Origin: Camelus bactrianus | Taxonomy: Eukaryota; Chordata; Mammalia; Artiodactyla; Camelidae | Assembly: GCF_048773025.1 (NCBI RefSeq) | Contig: NC_133552.1 | Span: forward strand, 24,233,001 to 24,297,000 | Reading direction: 5' to 3' | DNA: 64,000 nt | Shown: positions 45,470 through 56,880 of the stretch, piece after piece | How positions within the stretch are numbered: position 1 is the stretch's first letter | How the letters are laid out: each line of letters begins with the position of its first letter | Notes under the pieces: model-generated | Seen by the model: only the letters and a program-made list of their open reading frames with translations | Told to the model about the DNA's origin: nothing | Databases searched by the model: none | Position numbers and translations under genes: made by a program

Positions 45470-45902
45470 ACTTCCCACCCTCACCAAAGATATTCACACC
45501 CTAGTCACCAGAACTTGTGGACACATTACTTTATGGTGAAAAGGAATTTGCAGATGTAATTAAGTATCTTGAGATGGAGAGGTTATCCTGAGTTATCTGA
45601 TTAAAGCTGATATAATCTACAAGGCTACTACCAAGAGGGAGGCAAGAGGATCATCTTCAAAGGGATGTGATGACAGAAACAAAATGGGGGGAGAAGCATT
45701 GAGCCAAGAAATGCCAGTGACCTTTGGAAACTGAAGACAAGGAAACATATTCTCCCTGGTTGCCTCCATAAGGAACACGGACTTGCCAATAACTTGATTT
45801 CAGCTTTCTAAACTCCAAAACTCTGCAATAATAAACCTGTGCTATTTTAAGCCACTACATTGGTGGGGATTGTTTACAATAGCCATAGGAATCTAATACA
45901 CA
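45470..45902 (+). mobile_element. Solitary LTR fossil, ERVL-MaLR (MLT1-like)
   Basis: CAAAGATATTCACACCCTAG, GGAATTTGCAGATGTAATTA, GAGATGGAGAGGTTATCCTG, CACGGACTTGCCAATAACTT, TTTTAAGCCACTACATTGGT and a final AATCTAATACACA give a near full-length MLT1-type LTR, more complete than that at 7031-7513. Decayed, no internal region. Confidence 0.85.
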
Positions 45903-47595
45903 GGATTTCCATTTTAGTCACCCTAGTGGAAAGAGAGAATCTTTTTCTATATTTCTGGCAAAAATTCCTACAACAGACTAATTAGTCCAACTTGAAAAGC
46001 ATGTGGGCATCATTGAAACAAATGATAGCTTATTATCTATAATCAGAGGGATGGAGTATTCTGATTGGCCTAGTTGCATCATGTTCTAACCTCTTTCTCC
46101 AAAGTAAAAATCGTGGGAAAATGTGATCTTAACTTGTATACGCTGCCCCAGCTAAAAGTAGGCTACTTTATTGATTTACATTTCCATCCCCAATTTTTAA
46201 AATTCAGTTATCCCTTTAGTGTACATCAGAGTATAAATTAAACCTATAATCTTTAAAAATCAGTATCATTTTCAAATCAACGTATCTCTATGTGTATTAG
46301 AATGTAAAGTTATGGAAGCCGTAGACTGTGTAGTTGACTCTGTTGATTGGGTGTCTGGTCTGGGGTTGTTGGTATCAGCATGTGCAATTCAATGCTGAAT
46401 GTGTAGGAACCCTTAGCATTCACTAAGTTCCTGTGATGACCTGATTTCACAGAGGAAATATGAAAAACTACATAGGTAAATGATATTACTTACATCACAG
46501 TGATGCTTACAATAAAGCATCATTTAGACAAGGTAGCAGGGAGGTCTCAGTAAAATATTTATAAATATGCTATGGCCAATTCTATATACATCTACGACAT
46601 GTGGGTAAAATATGAACAGAAGCTGATGTACAAGTTTATTAATGTAACAATATTAAAGTAATACTTCATATAAAATATGATCAGGGGAAATCCTTGGGAG
46701 CAATTAACATCAAGAATTATATATTTCCAAAACGGTTTGCTGCAAAAATGTCTTCCTAAGAAAACATCTCAGAATACCCATATAATTAAGAGTAGACCTA
46801 ATTATTAGATTGGTTGGCACTTTCATGATATCTCCTCATAAAATCACTGCTCCGTTAAAGTGTGTGTCATTTTATTTTTAATTATGCAACTCAAATATCT
46901 TTCTTGTTCTTTCTTATTTTAAGAGAGCTATGGAGCCCGTGGAGTATGTTGAAGATGCTTGAATAAAGCTTCTAACAATGATGTTATGTACTATTTTTCT
47001 GGTTTGTCGTTGTGAAATGCAGTTTTTTTATGACATTTTAGTTTGAGTTAGTACACAGAAATTGCTGTTTCCATGCCTCTGGAAACAATGACAACTGAAA
47101 CTATTACATTGTGCAGTATCCCAAGACCAGACTTATTTTCCTTCTTTTATTTATTTATACCCAAATTCAAATACCCATGAAGTAAAATAGTTATTTTGCT
47201 ATGCCTCTTTCCAGCCAAATGTACTGCCTATTAATTCTAATTTCAACTGTGTATAAGTAGCTACTGTGAAAGTGTCTCTCTAAGTAAGAACAATTCTTTT
47301 TCAAAATAATGAGACTTTCAATTGTTTCTTGAACCCAAAGTATTGAGGATTTATCAAAATCTCCAGACTAATTAAACAATGTACTTACCATAGGGATTCT
47401 GATTTTCTGTCTCATGCACAAACACACACAGTTTTACATTAAAGAAAGCTGACTCGTTTTGGCAGGAGATTCAATTTACATTGCAGGAGACAGCAGAGAC
47501 TGCAAATGAACAGTGATTTTGCAAAAGATACATGATTAAAATGGGAAACAGCTTTGGTCCAAAATAAATATAGCCTACACTGTATATCATTATTT
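45903..47595. other. 1.7 kb of unassigned DNA
   Basis: No named repeat and no credible gene. Confidence 0.5.
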
Positions 47596-47684
47596 ATTTA
47601 CTAGAAGTTAAGAGATCCACTATATTAAACTAAGTTTTTTATTTACTAGAAGTTAAGAGATCCACTATATTAAACTAAGTTTTT
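47596..47684. repeat. 45-base tandem duplication, two copies
   Basis: The unit starting ATTTACTAGAAGTTAAGAGA occurs at 47596-47640 and 47641-47684 with no substitution over 44 bases. It is a very recent local duplication or an assembly artefact. Confidence 0.95.
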
Positions 47685-50154
47685 GGTTCCTTCTTGTCTT
47701 TATGTTAACTGAAATAAGCAAGAAAAATAGGTAAAATGAATATATTAGAATTGATCAATATTTATCACTATCTTTCAATAGTAAAGTGAGATTATTAATA
47801 AAACATGTGATGGTTTTTATAACAATTTTTAGGATAAATCAACACTATCTTTACATGAATAACTGACACTTCAGTGCTACTCATAAAATTTTATGAAAAT
47901 TTGAAACTTTCAGTATCTCTATTGATTTTTGACAAATGTTATTATAGTGTTTATTCTTTTTAGTTTCTACATCTTACTTCTTACTAGCTCAAATATATTT
48001 TTAATAAATCTTTTAAATTATATTTTTATTTGTGTATGATGAGTGTTTTGGGGCCATTAACAGGAAAGGAGAACTTTGAGACTTTTTTATTTTGTATTTT
48101 TAGGCTAGATTATGCTTATAAGGTATGTATATGGATACCATCATGCATTAGTACCAATAATACATTTTTCATAAATATTACACTTTTAAAATTTGTTTTA
48201 TGTCTTAGATTCTGAATAGAAAACAACTGAGTTATATGGATAAATAGTAGATGGATAGATGATAGCTAGCTAGCTAGCTAGATTTTAGGTAAAAATGTTG
48301 CTTAAATATAAACTGATATTAGAGAACAAAGAATATATTAAGTCCAGAATATGTTATTCAATACATTATATTGATAGAAAAAGAAATGCATGTGCCGAAT
48401 ACAAAAGTTCTGAAATCAATATTATAGGCAATTATAAATTAATATGTCTCTTTCAGAAGTGAAATCTCCCAATGTAATTACTGCATTTCTTGACTAAAGC
48501 CATAAAAAAATTGTGAAACTAATTACTTGAATAATGGAATGATATTTTTGCCCTTCCTATTCTATTTTTAATGAAAACATGTGAAAAAGTAGATGAATGA
48601 ACACCAGAATGATCCCCAAATTTTATTTATTATTATTAAGACAAGGTTTTCAATTTTTTTCTTATTAATTATGTTTGCTTTAGGCCAGTACCATGTACTC
48701 AAGTAAATAAGAAATGCTGCAATGCTATTATATGTGTTTTTAGGTAGTAATTTGAAAGAAAATTTTATAGGGATTAAGTCAAAATTTTACTTTCAATTTT
48801 TTCCTAAGATGCACATGGTGCCTTTATTTTAGTCATAACCTTTATATTATCATGAACCTTACTGAGTTAGTTAAGGAATAATTCAGATGTAAATTTAACA
48901 ACATCCCACTGAAATAATAACTCTTGCCTACATATAAAAAGCCCCTGATAGCATCCAGTATTTGCATCTGTAGAGGTTGTTTTCATGCATGCGAAAATGT
49001 ATTTCTGGCACAATTCGCTATACAATTACAGATCTAGAATCTAGCAGTAACAATTGCGTTCAACTTTAAAGAAAGTCTCATAAAATAAAAATGTGAAATC
49101 AATCCCCTTGGTTTTGGCTACATAGAACTTACTAAACTTTGAGTAAATTTTCTCAGCATTTCAAGTAAAATCACGCAAATAAAATACAATTTACCATTTG
49201 TAATAAAAACTTTGCTTTTTGTTCTTGCTGAGTAAATTGCTGTTGATTTAATTTGGTAAATATGATACTAAGACAATGCCCCACTAAAATACCCTTGATC
49301 TCTTCCATTCTCACCTGGAAACCATGGTTTCTATAAATTGAAAACTCTTAAGAGTAAAGTATCTTGACTTGAAATACAGCACATAATTTGGTAATTGTTG
49401 CAAATTTACCCATCACTTAAAAAAATGAAGGAAAAATTAAAGAAAATAGAATCAGGATAATAATTTAGATTTACATTGAAATAATTCACATTTAAACAGG
49501 CTGATATAGTAAATAGAGATACAATATTAGAGTTTGAAATGCTAGGGCTATAATTGTGTTCCAGGAAAGGAATCTTCCAATTTTTCCCGGGTCATGTGAG
49601 TAAACAGTGATGGTGCCCTAAATTTCCTCATTCAATTGTTGAACCTTCTGACTTATACTGTGGTCATATCTTCTGGTGTTTACTTTACAGCACAAAGAAT
49701 TTGACTTTTTTGTGTGTTACATTGCTGTTTTTTGGTTAAATGTGTAGATGACTTAGGGAAAATCTGGCTAAACAACCACACATTTCCAGATTTTAAAATA
49801 TAACTATACTCCAAAAGAAGTAAGATTGAGATAGTCATTAATCCAGCCTTTTAAATGTGAAGTATAAGTATTATTACTTTCACATCTGCATAAACTGTTA
49901 TTTTCACATCCACAAAGCATGATTTTTTTGGTATATGCAAATGTCCTCTAAATCCAGGAGCTACATACTTCACAAAGAGATATTTGGAGATCAGAGAAGT
50001 TTTTTTTTTTTCCCTAAAATTCATCTAAAACACTTTTGGTAATTGGTTAGATTGCTAAAAATTGTGTGCCAAAATAAAATCAGCCTGTTATGACTTTCCT
50101 GATAAAACAGTAATTGCTTTTATGTAGATAGATAAATTCCAAACACAACTCTTC
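47685..50154. other. 2.5 kb of unassigned AT-rich DNA
   Basis: Apart from a GCTA microsatellite near 48260-48282, I recognise nothing. The frame at 48030-48215 has no motif. Confidence 0.5.
48258..48282. repeat. (GCTA)n microsatellite
   Basis: ATAGCTAGCTAGCTAGCTAG, preceded by GATG/GATA units. Confidence 0.9.
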
Positions 50155-50250
50155 TTTTTGAAAATGAGAATTGTGATCTTGCCTACCTCATAGCTTTGTC
50201 CACAGTAAAGCACTTAGAATCATGTCTGGCTTATGTTAACACTTTGAAGT
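50155..50250 (+). mobile_element. Possible MIR SINE 3' half
   Basis: TGATCTTGCCTACCTCATAG, CAGTAAAGCACTTAGAATCA and TGTCTGGCTTATGTTAAC match 'cctacctcatagg...aaagcgcttagaacagtgcctggcacatag' of MIR. Confidence 0.6.
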
Positions 50251-51175
50251 CATCTAATATAATTTTTTATGTCAGATGCTTTGAGGAAGTTAAATAAATG
50301 ATGGCAGATATACTAGACAGTTATTTAAAATTTTGGTCAAATTAAACTGCAATTGTAGAATGTTAATGGTTGTTGAGGCTGGAATATTTCCCATCTTACA
50401 CAGAGCTGGCTTAGGTCCGATATCATGACTAACATCATGGATTATTCATTAACTTGCTCAATAATTCTTGTGCCATTGATTTCTTAGTAACCCGTATCAA
50501 TCTATAGAGGAACTGACCTTATCAAATCTAGTCATTTTACATTTGAGCTAAGACACAGCTCAAGTGACTTGATTATTCTTATATTACCTAATCAAAGAGT
50601 GTCTTTATTCACCTGTCATTTTTTTTTTTTTTTTTTAGACTCAATACGCTCTAGACATTTGGCTTAGCAGTGCAGTCAAGGTCTGCCATTATCTGTGTGC
50701 TGGCACATTAAAGGAACATCACTAAAACAGCTATCTGGAGATCATTCACCTAGTAAGCTCTGTTCCTTACACTAGTGAACACTGGTCTTACCCTTTGCTG
50801 GCCAAGGACTCCATAGAAAAAGCATGATGAAAGCTGAGAAAGCACTCAACCCCTAAATGCACAAATATTTATTATATGTTTATAGAGTTTCGTGTAAAAT
50901 GAACTCCAAATCTTAAAAATCCTGAGATAGAGATTTGATTTTGCATCAATTCTTCTTGCAATTTGAATGCACCTATTACATGAGATAGTGGATTTTTATA
51001 AAACTATTATTTCACAGTTAACTAAAATCGTCATCATCATCTGTATAATGAGTAAGGGTAACTGAAAGAAAACAAATCTGCAACTCTCTCTAACATGCCA
51101 TTAAACACGTTTTAATATTACATTAGATACGTACTGGGAATTTTTTCTGGTCTGTATTCTTCAAATAGTCAGCCA
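50251..51175. other. Unassigned DNA
   Basis: A T run of about 20 at 50617-50637. No gene. Confidence 0.5.
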
Positions 51176-51440
51176 GCACAGTGGTTAAACAAATGTGCCT
51201 TGGAGCCAGAGCCCTACGTTAACCATATCAGGATGTACTTGTTGTATATACTAGTTGTATAAGCTGGGTTGTATATACTAGTATATACTAGTATAAACTT
51301 GGGTAACTTAATCTTTCCATAATCAATTTTCATTAATAATTCATTATGTAATTTAAAATTTTCCATATAAAATGGAAATCAGAAAAAGAGGGGGAAATAT
51401 GTCACTGGACTATTTTAAGAAATAAATGAATTAAAACAGT
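51176..51440 (+). mobile_element. MIR SINE with expanded TATACTAG core
   Basis: ACAGTGGTTAAACAAATGTG, CCTTGGAGCCAGAGCCCTAC, then a palindrome-rich TATACTAG/TATACTAGT expansion where MIR has 'ccacttactagctgtgtgacc', then AACTTGGGTAACTTAATCTT and TATAAAATGGAAATCAG. The expansion plus flanks is copied at 51696-51743. Confidence 0.7.
51264..51311 (+). repeat. 48-base direct repeat, copy 1
   Basis: Starts CTGGGTTGTATATACTAGTA and ends AAACTTGGGTAACTTAA. An identical 48-base copy lies 432 bases downstream at 51696-51743. Confidence 0.95.
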
Positions 51441-51695
51441 CTAAAGAATAATACTGATATGGAAAAATAAATCATTTTTGAGGAGTCATTGTCAATTTTC
51501 ATTACACTTAGGGAATTAAAGCTATTAATACAACAACAAAAATATCTTCCCGATGTCAGAGTGGACTCATTTTTGGGTTTTTTTGTTTGTTTTAACAATC
51601 TATCCAAGCTCTGATTTTACATTTTTAAAATGGGAGTTAAGATCTTGAGTTTATCAAAGGACTACCTTCACCAAACAAAACCTCTCAGATATGTC

Positions 51696-51743
51696 CTGGG
51701 TTGTATATACTAGTATATACTAGTATAAACTTGGGTAACTTAA
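51696..51743 (+). repeat. 48-base direct repeat, copy 2
   Basis: Identical to 51264-51311. What follows (CCTTTTACTACTAG) differs from copy 1, and its CTTAACCT is closer to the MIR consensus than the CTTAATCT of copy 1. Confidence 0.95.
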
Positions 51744-52879
51744 CCTTTTACTACTAGAAAGAAATTCTGTAGAAAGTTTGTTAGATATTGGGCCTACATT
51801 CTTTTAAAGTACCTACATTTTAGTTTGTCACTCATTTGGGAAAAAAAAAATTATCTCAACTAAATTCAATGGCATATTTCATCACTAAGAAAAATTCATA
51901 TTTTAATGATCAAGCAATCGCTGCTTCTTAATTTCTACTCTTATCACTTTAAAATATATAGTTTCCATACATTGGTATCAGTGATTTTTCAGGTTTGAGC
52001 ATTTTCAGTATCCCCTGATATTTCAAAGAGCTATAATGTAGCTAACTATTTCTGCTCTACATGAAAATTCAGATACAAAGGCATTAACATTTTAAAATTA
52101 CATGAATGAACTTGTTCTGGGAATTAAAGTAACTATCTAAATTACTTCATATCTGCTAAGTAAATCGGTTTGCTTCATTTTAGATCTTCTAAAAAATGTC
52201 ATTCCAGAAAGATGTATTAACTTCTTTTTAGGACTTGCTAATCATCATTTCACTTATAGCTATTTTATTGGAGATGACAATGTGAAGTCATTTTAGTTTT
52301 TCACGTGCAGAGTGTTAAGGGAGTCATGCCTCTAAGTTCTCAGCACAGGAGTATCATTAGTCCTTTTTAGCTCCTTCTTCTGAATTATGTGCATGTTTTT
52401 ATCCTTTTTATCCTCATATTCTGTGCACATTTGACTATCCTCATAGGAAGCTATATTAATGTATTTAAAATATACTTTATTTGAATGTGTTCTGTAGTTC
52501 CGTATTTCAAACTAAATGCAATCTATATCAATGTGGCATCACAGAAATCAAGGGAGAACAATGCTTTAGAGGGACTGATTGGCCAAATACCACAAAACGT
52601 CCTGAAAAGGGAAATACACTGGAGACCAAATTTTGTTCATTGGGTTAAGCAATGTGTAAATGAGTTTTACAGTTGCATGCGCATTGGAATTGTAAGTCTA
52701 CATGACAGTCATGTGATTAATGATAAGGAGATGAAGAAAGCAAGTGTAAATAATTGCTGTTTTGAAACTTGGAGGGACAGGAATCTTTTCTTGATTGGCT
52801 GGTTGGTTGATTTTAATTAGAAGAAAATGCACTGGTATAATATTTATGGCAAAAAATTCAGTTGAAAGGGGAAAATAAA
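51744..52879. other. 1.1 kb of unassigned DNA
   Basis: The 111-residue plus frame at 52485-52820 has no domain or composition that suggests a gene. Confidence 0.5.
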
Positions 52880-54335
52880 AACAAGTAATGGGTAGACAAT
52901 AAGAAGGTTATTAAAAATACATTGCCCCTGACTAAATGGGTAGGAATGGGATTCAGAAATCAGGTGGAGAATTCAATCATTTCTATATGATTCAATTTAG
53001 AGATGGTGAGTCCAAAGCAGGTAATTTTAAGTTGATGGAAATTTGAGAGTTTGTATCATGTGACTACATTTTATTTTTGAAGAGAGAAAGGGGCTTACAT
53101 AGATCAGTGATGAAGAAAGAAGAAAAGGTTAAAACATTTGTTGCTGAAAATGAAAGAAGGATCTGATTCAACAAGAGAGAAACATTTATTGAGAGATTTG
53201 AGAGCTCACTTGCAGACAAGGAATTTATAATGATTATTACCCTGACAGCTTGTGTTATTTTCAGTAATAGTAATGATTTATCCATATGTACATATATGGT
53301 TAGCAAAGTTTGCATCCGTCAGTGCTAGGATTTTGCCAATTAGGCATAACTTAAGGGACCAGTGTTGAGAAATCTTGTCATATTTTAATTAAGAGTAAAT
53401 GACATTGTGTGTCACGAAATCAAAAATGTTCATGAAAGGAAAGGAAGAAAGAAAAGGGTAGATGAATAGGGAGGAGCATCAAGGAAAACTTATTATTGGA
53501 GTAATCAAGTAAGTCTGTTGGAATGAATGCTTGAAAAAGTAATTTAGACGAGAGAACCATTTCTTGTGATAAGTCAAAATGAGTGACTGGAGAAGTGGTT
53601 GGTGAGATCATGTAAAGAATGTTATCTATTAGGAAATTAAGGAATTGAGTGATTGGAGGATTGAATGTGATGTCCATGAGAATCGTGAAAATGCTCAGAA
53701 TCTTGTTGGCATTTGAACTGGGTAGGAAAATCACATGCAGAGAGAAAATGTTCAGTGAATAAGAGGGAATTCCTTAAAGGGCAATGGGTTATGCACTAAT
53801 TATAAGAAATCGATATGAGAGATGGAAGGAATGAGACATTAAGAAGTAGATAAGAGTGGAAAAGATTAATAAACAAATGGCATTGGAGAGCAAGTGAGAC
53901 ACATAACCTCGCTTCCTGATACTAGGGTAGATGCCATGTGAAATGGCCGCAGTGACAGCAATATTCTTAGTTGATAAACACATTTTAGTTTAAGATAGAA
54001 AACATAAAAAATATTCAAGAAGGCATTCTGGGCTGGTGCATGTGGGGAGAGGGAATATTTGCTGAGGAGAGTGTAGGTCCAGTCCCGGATGTTAATGGAA
54101 AAGTTTGCAATACTAGAAAGCAGCAATAATTTGGATCAGGGATAGAAAACAGAGCACACTCTGGGATGAGGAGAGAGCATCCAAGGAGTTTACATTCTGT
54201 TGATTGTCAGGAAAAGCATGATTGTAAGAGAAGGCAGACTTAGATCTGAAGGGCAGTTGAAGAAGGCTAGCCAAACATGCTAATAGATAAGATACTATTT
54301 TACCCAGACATTTTATTTTATATTTTTTAAAGTAG
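52880..54335. other. Purine-rich unclassified stretch, perhaps an ancient repeat
   Basis: About 1.4 kb rich in AGGA/GAGA/TGAG words, for example AGTGACTGGAGAAGTGGTTG and AATGTGATGTCCATGAGAAT. It reads like a decayed long interspersed element of unknown family. The minus frames at 53064-54126 are long because the opposite strand lacks A-initial stops; none has a domain. Confidence 0.35.
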
Positions 54336-55689
54336 AGACATTATTTAATTTGAAGAGACACAATTCTTAATGCTCATAGAATGGGGGGAAAAGATGAACA
54401 TTGAGATAATTTATCTTATATACCTTAGCTAAACTTGTTAACAGAAACTGACATATATATTGAAAACTATAGAACAATTTCAGTCATAAATGTATTAGGT
54501 GCCAGAATCCAAAATAAAATACAAACAAATAGAATTTAACAACATATTTAAAATACATTTTATTATGAAACAGATATTTTTCCAGAACTCGAAGGGTTGA
54601 TTAATGTCAGGAAATGTATCTATATAGAATATTATGTCAGCAGTTAAATAAGAAAACAATTCTGCAGTCTCAGTGGATATTACAAAGATCTTGATTATAT
54701 TCAACATGCATTCATCATAAACTCTGAGTAAACTACGGTAAGAATAATATTTCTCAAAGTGTTTCAGGATATTAGTCACACAATGAATCAACATATACAA
54801 TAAGTAGTGTGTATGTTTCCATATAAACATTTTAATTGCTCTCATTATACCAAAGTACAAATTTAAAAATCCATAATGCAGCCTTTAAGACCCTTTGACT
54901 GGGTTTTAACTACCTCCTCAGTGTCATCCCAGACACTCTTCATTTGCCTTCTTTACTCTGCTTTAGAACCAGTACCTGTGTTGGTCTCTTTTCATACAAT
55001 CCTGGCCTTTCCTGTTGATAAAAATCTAACACCTTCAGTTCCGAGGAAAGGACTGTGACCACCCAAATTAGTGAGATCCTCAGTTATTTGCCAGTATGTC
55101 GCCAACTCCATCTTCTTCTAACACTTCTACTTCTACTCATAATTTCTCTATTTCCTTTTAAACCCATATGTCTATAAGGAGATAGAAGTTGTTAGGTCGA
55201 TTCCATGATGTGGGTTTTGGAGTCTAATATTTATATCAAATACTCTAACTGAAGATTCTCTGTAGGAGAATTATTCAAGGGAAACAGAGCCTGCCTTCCA
55301 CCACAAGAGAAGATCTACACAGATATTAATTTTTCCTGTTAAATTTTCCTCTCCCTTATAGGCAGGCATGTGATTTAGGTTTGGCCAATCAGGCATTCCT
55401 ACCAAGATTCTGAATCTAGAGAGAATGACCAAAGGGCAAAAAAAAAAAAAAGACAACTGCAGCAAGGCAAATCATGGACCACTTTGTCTAGCAGTGTGGC
55501 TGTGACAGTCATGATGACAGTGGCAATTGCAGGGACAGCAGCATCCTTGGTTGACCATTCCTGTGCTGTGATATTAGCAGAGGTTGTAGCTACCCAGATC
55601 TCAAGGTTTCATCTTATTTTTCAGCCTGGGTTATCAGCTCTACTATCGATTATGTGAGCTATACAGTTTATTTCCTTGAATGCCCTTTT
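54336..55689. other. 1.35 kb of unassigned DNA
   Basis: The minus frame at 54495-54860 (121 residues) has no recognisable domain. GGCATGTGATTTAGGTTTGG and CCAATCAGGCATTCC at 55366-55400 resemble a piece of a common mammalian repeat I cannot name. Confidence 0.4.
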
Positions 55690-55990
55690 TATTGTAAAAT
55701 AGAACACAGATGAAGTTTAACACATATGGTTAGCTTAATGAATTTCTACGTGTTGAGCATGTAACCACCATATTCATCATTTAATGGGCTTTCCAGTCAT
55801 TACAGACTCTTGCCAGGTATTTTCTCAGTCAAAACCCCACAACGCTGATGTGACCACTGTCTGCATTTACTGGCAATCACGTCCTTGCTTCACTTTATAA
55901 TTTTGCAACTTAAGTGGGCATTTTTAAATACTGTAATTCATTTGACCTTTATGTGGTGGGTGGTTACATCTTTTCAATCATCCTTATAAG
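55690..55990 (-). mobile_element. Old L1M LINE fragment (antisense)
   Basis: GTTAGCTTAATGAATTTCTA, GCATGTAACCACCATATTCA, CAGTCATTACAGACTCTTGC and ACTTTATAATTTTGCAACTT follow antisense L1M 3' UTR blocks ('agctcaatgaatttt...catgtaaccaccac'). Confidence 0.65.
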
Positions 55991-56061
55991 TCTCCTTTCA
56001 TAAATTATTTTTTTAAGCAATTTTATTTTCTAAGAAAATAACTGAGTCATTTGCCTTTTTT

Positions 56062-56600
56062 TTTCCATTTGACAAATGAAAATGGAAATGCAGCATACCA
56101 AATCTTATGAGAGCTGCAAAAACATTTCTAAAGGGAAGTTTATCACAATAAATGCTTATATTAGACAAAAAGAAAGATCTCAAATAAACAACTTAACTAT
56201 GCCTCCGGGAACTAGAAAAAACAAATTAAGCCCACAGTTAGTAGAAGGAAGGAATTAACAAAGATCAGAGTGGAAATGCATAAAATGGAAACTAAAAAAG
56301 CAAGAGATAAGATCAGTGAAACTAAGAGCTGATTTTTTTTAATAAACAAAATAAACAAAACATTGGTTAGACTTACCAGGAAAAAGAGAGAAAACTCAAA
56401 TAAAATTATAAAAGAAAGAAGAGACATTACAACTGTTACTACATAAATACAAGTTATCATAAGACACTACTGTGAATATTTATACACCAGCAAATTGTAC
56501 AACCTAGAAAAACTGATAAATTTGTAGAAACATAAATCTACCAAGATAAATTTGTAGAAACATAAATCTACCAAGATGGAATTATAAAGAAATCAACTAA
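56062..56600 (+). mobile_element. L1 LINE ORF2 fragment, between endonuclease and RT
   Basis: The plus frame at 56076-56258 reads GKFITINAYIRQKERSQINN, as in the part of L1 ORF2p between the endonuclease and reverse transcriptase. Frames farther on give KQEIRSVKLRADFF-like and LTRKKRENSNKIIKERRDI-like residues. Broken by frame changes and a 30-base tandem duplication; not functional. Confidence 0.85.
56515..56574 (+). repeat. 30-base tandem duplication in L1 ORF2
   Basis: The unit GATAAATTTGTAGAAACATA plus AATCTACCAA occurs at 56515-56544 and 56545-56574 without difference. In frame (ten codons). Confidence 0.95.
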
Positions 56601-56614
56601 CTACTAGTAAGGAG

Positions 56615-56880
56615 ATTAAATTAGTTTTTGTGTCTGATACATGGTAAAGATCGATGTTCAATTTTCCTTTGCATGCATTATCCAGTCGTCCAGCATTCTT
56701 GGTTAAAAAAGTCTGTCATTTCTCCCCTGATTTGATCTTTTGCCAAAAATTGTTGAGTCTTTTTTGTTTTGTTCTATCAATCTATTTTTCTATCTTTACA
56801 TGTATGCCCACTATCTTGATAAATTTTTCTTTACTATAAGCCTTCAAATGTGTTAGAATGAGTCCTTGAACATGATTCTT
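56615..56880 (-). mobile_element. L1 LINE ORF2 fragment (antisense)
   Basis: CAATTTTCCTTTGCATGCAT, TATCCAGTCGTCCAGCATTC, CCTGATTTGATCTTTTGCCA and TGTTCTATCAATCTATTTTT follow antisense L1 ORF2 from beyond the reverse-transcriptase region. It lies head to head with the sense fragment just upstream. Confidence 0.7.

Noticed and set aside
47596-47684. CRISPR-like repeat array
   Set aside because: Only two adjacent copies without spacers in mammalian DNA; a plain tandem duplication.
52485-52820. 111-residue plus-strand open frame
   Set aside because: No domain, no support from context; likely chance.
54495-54860. 121-residue minus-strand open frame
   Set aside because: AT-rich, hydrophobic and aromatic composition typical of antisense readings; no domain.
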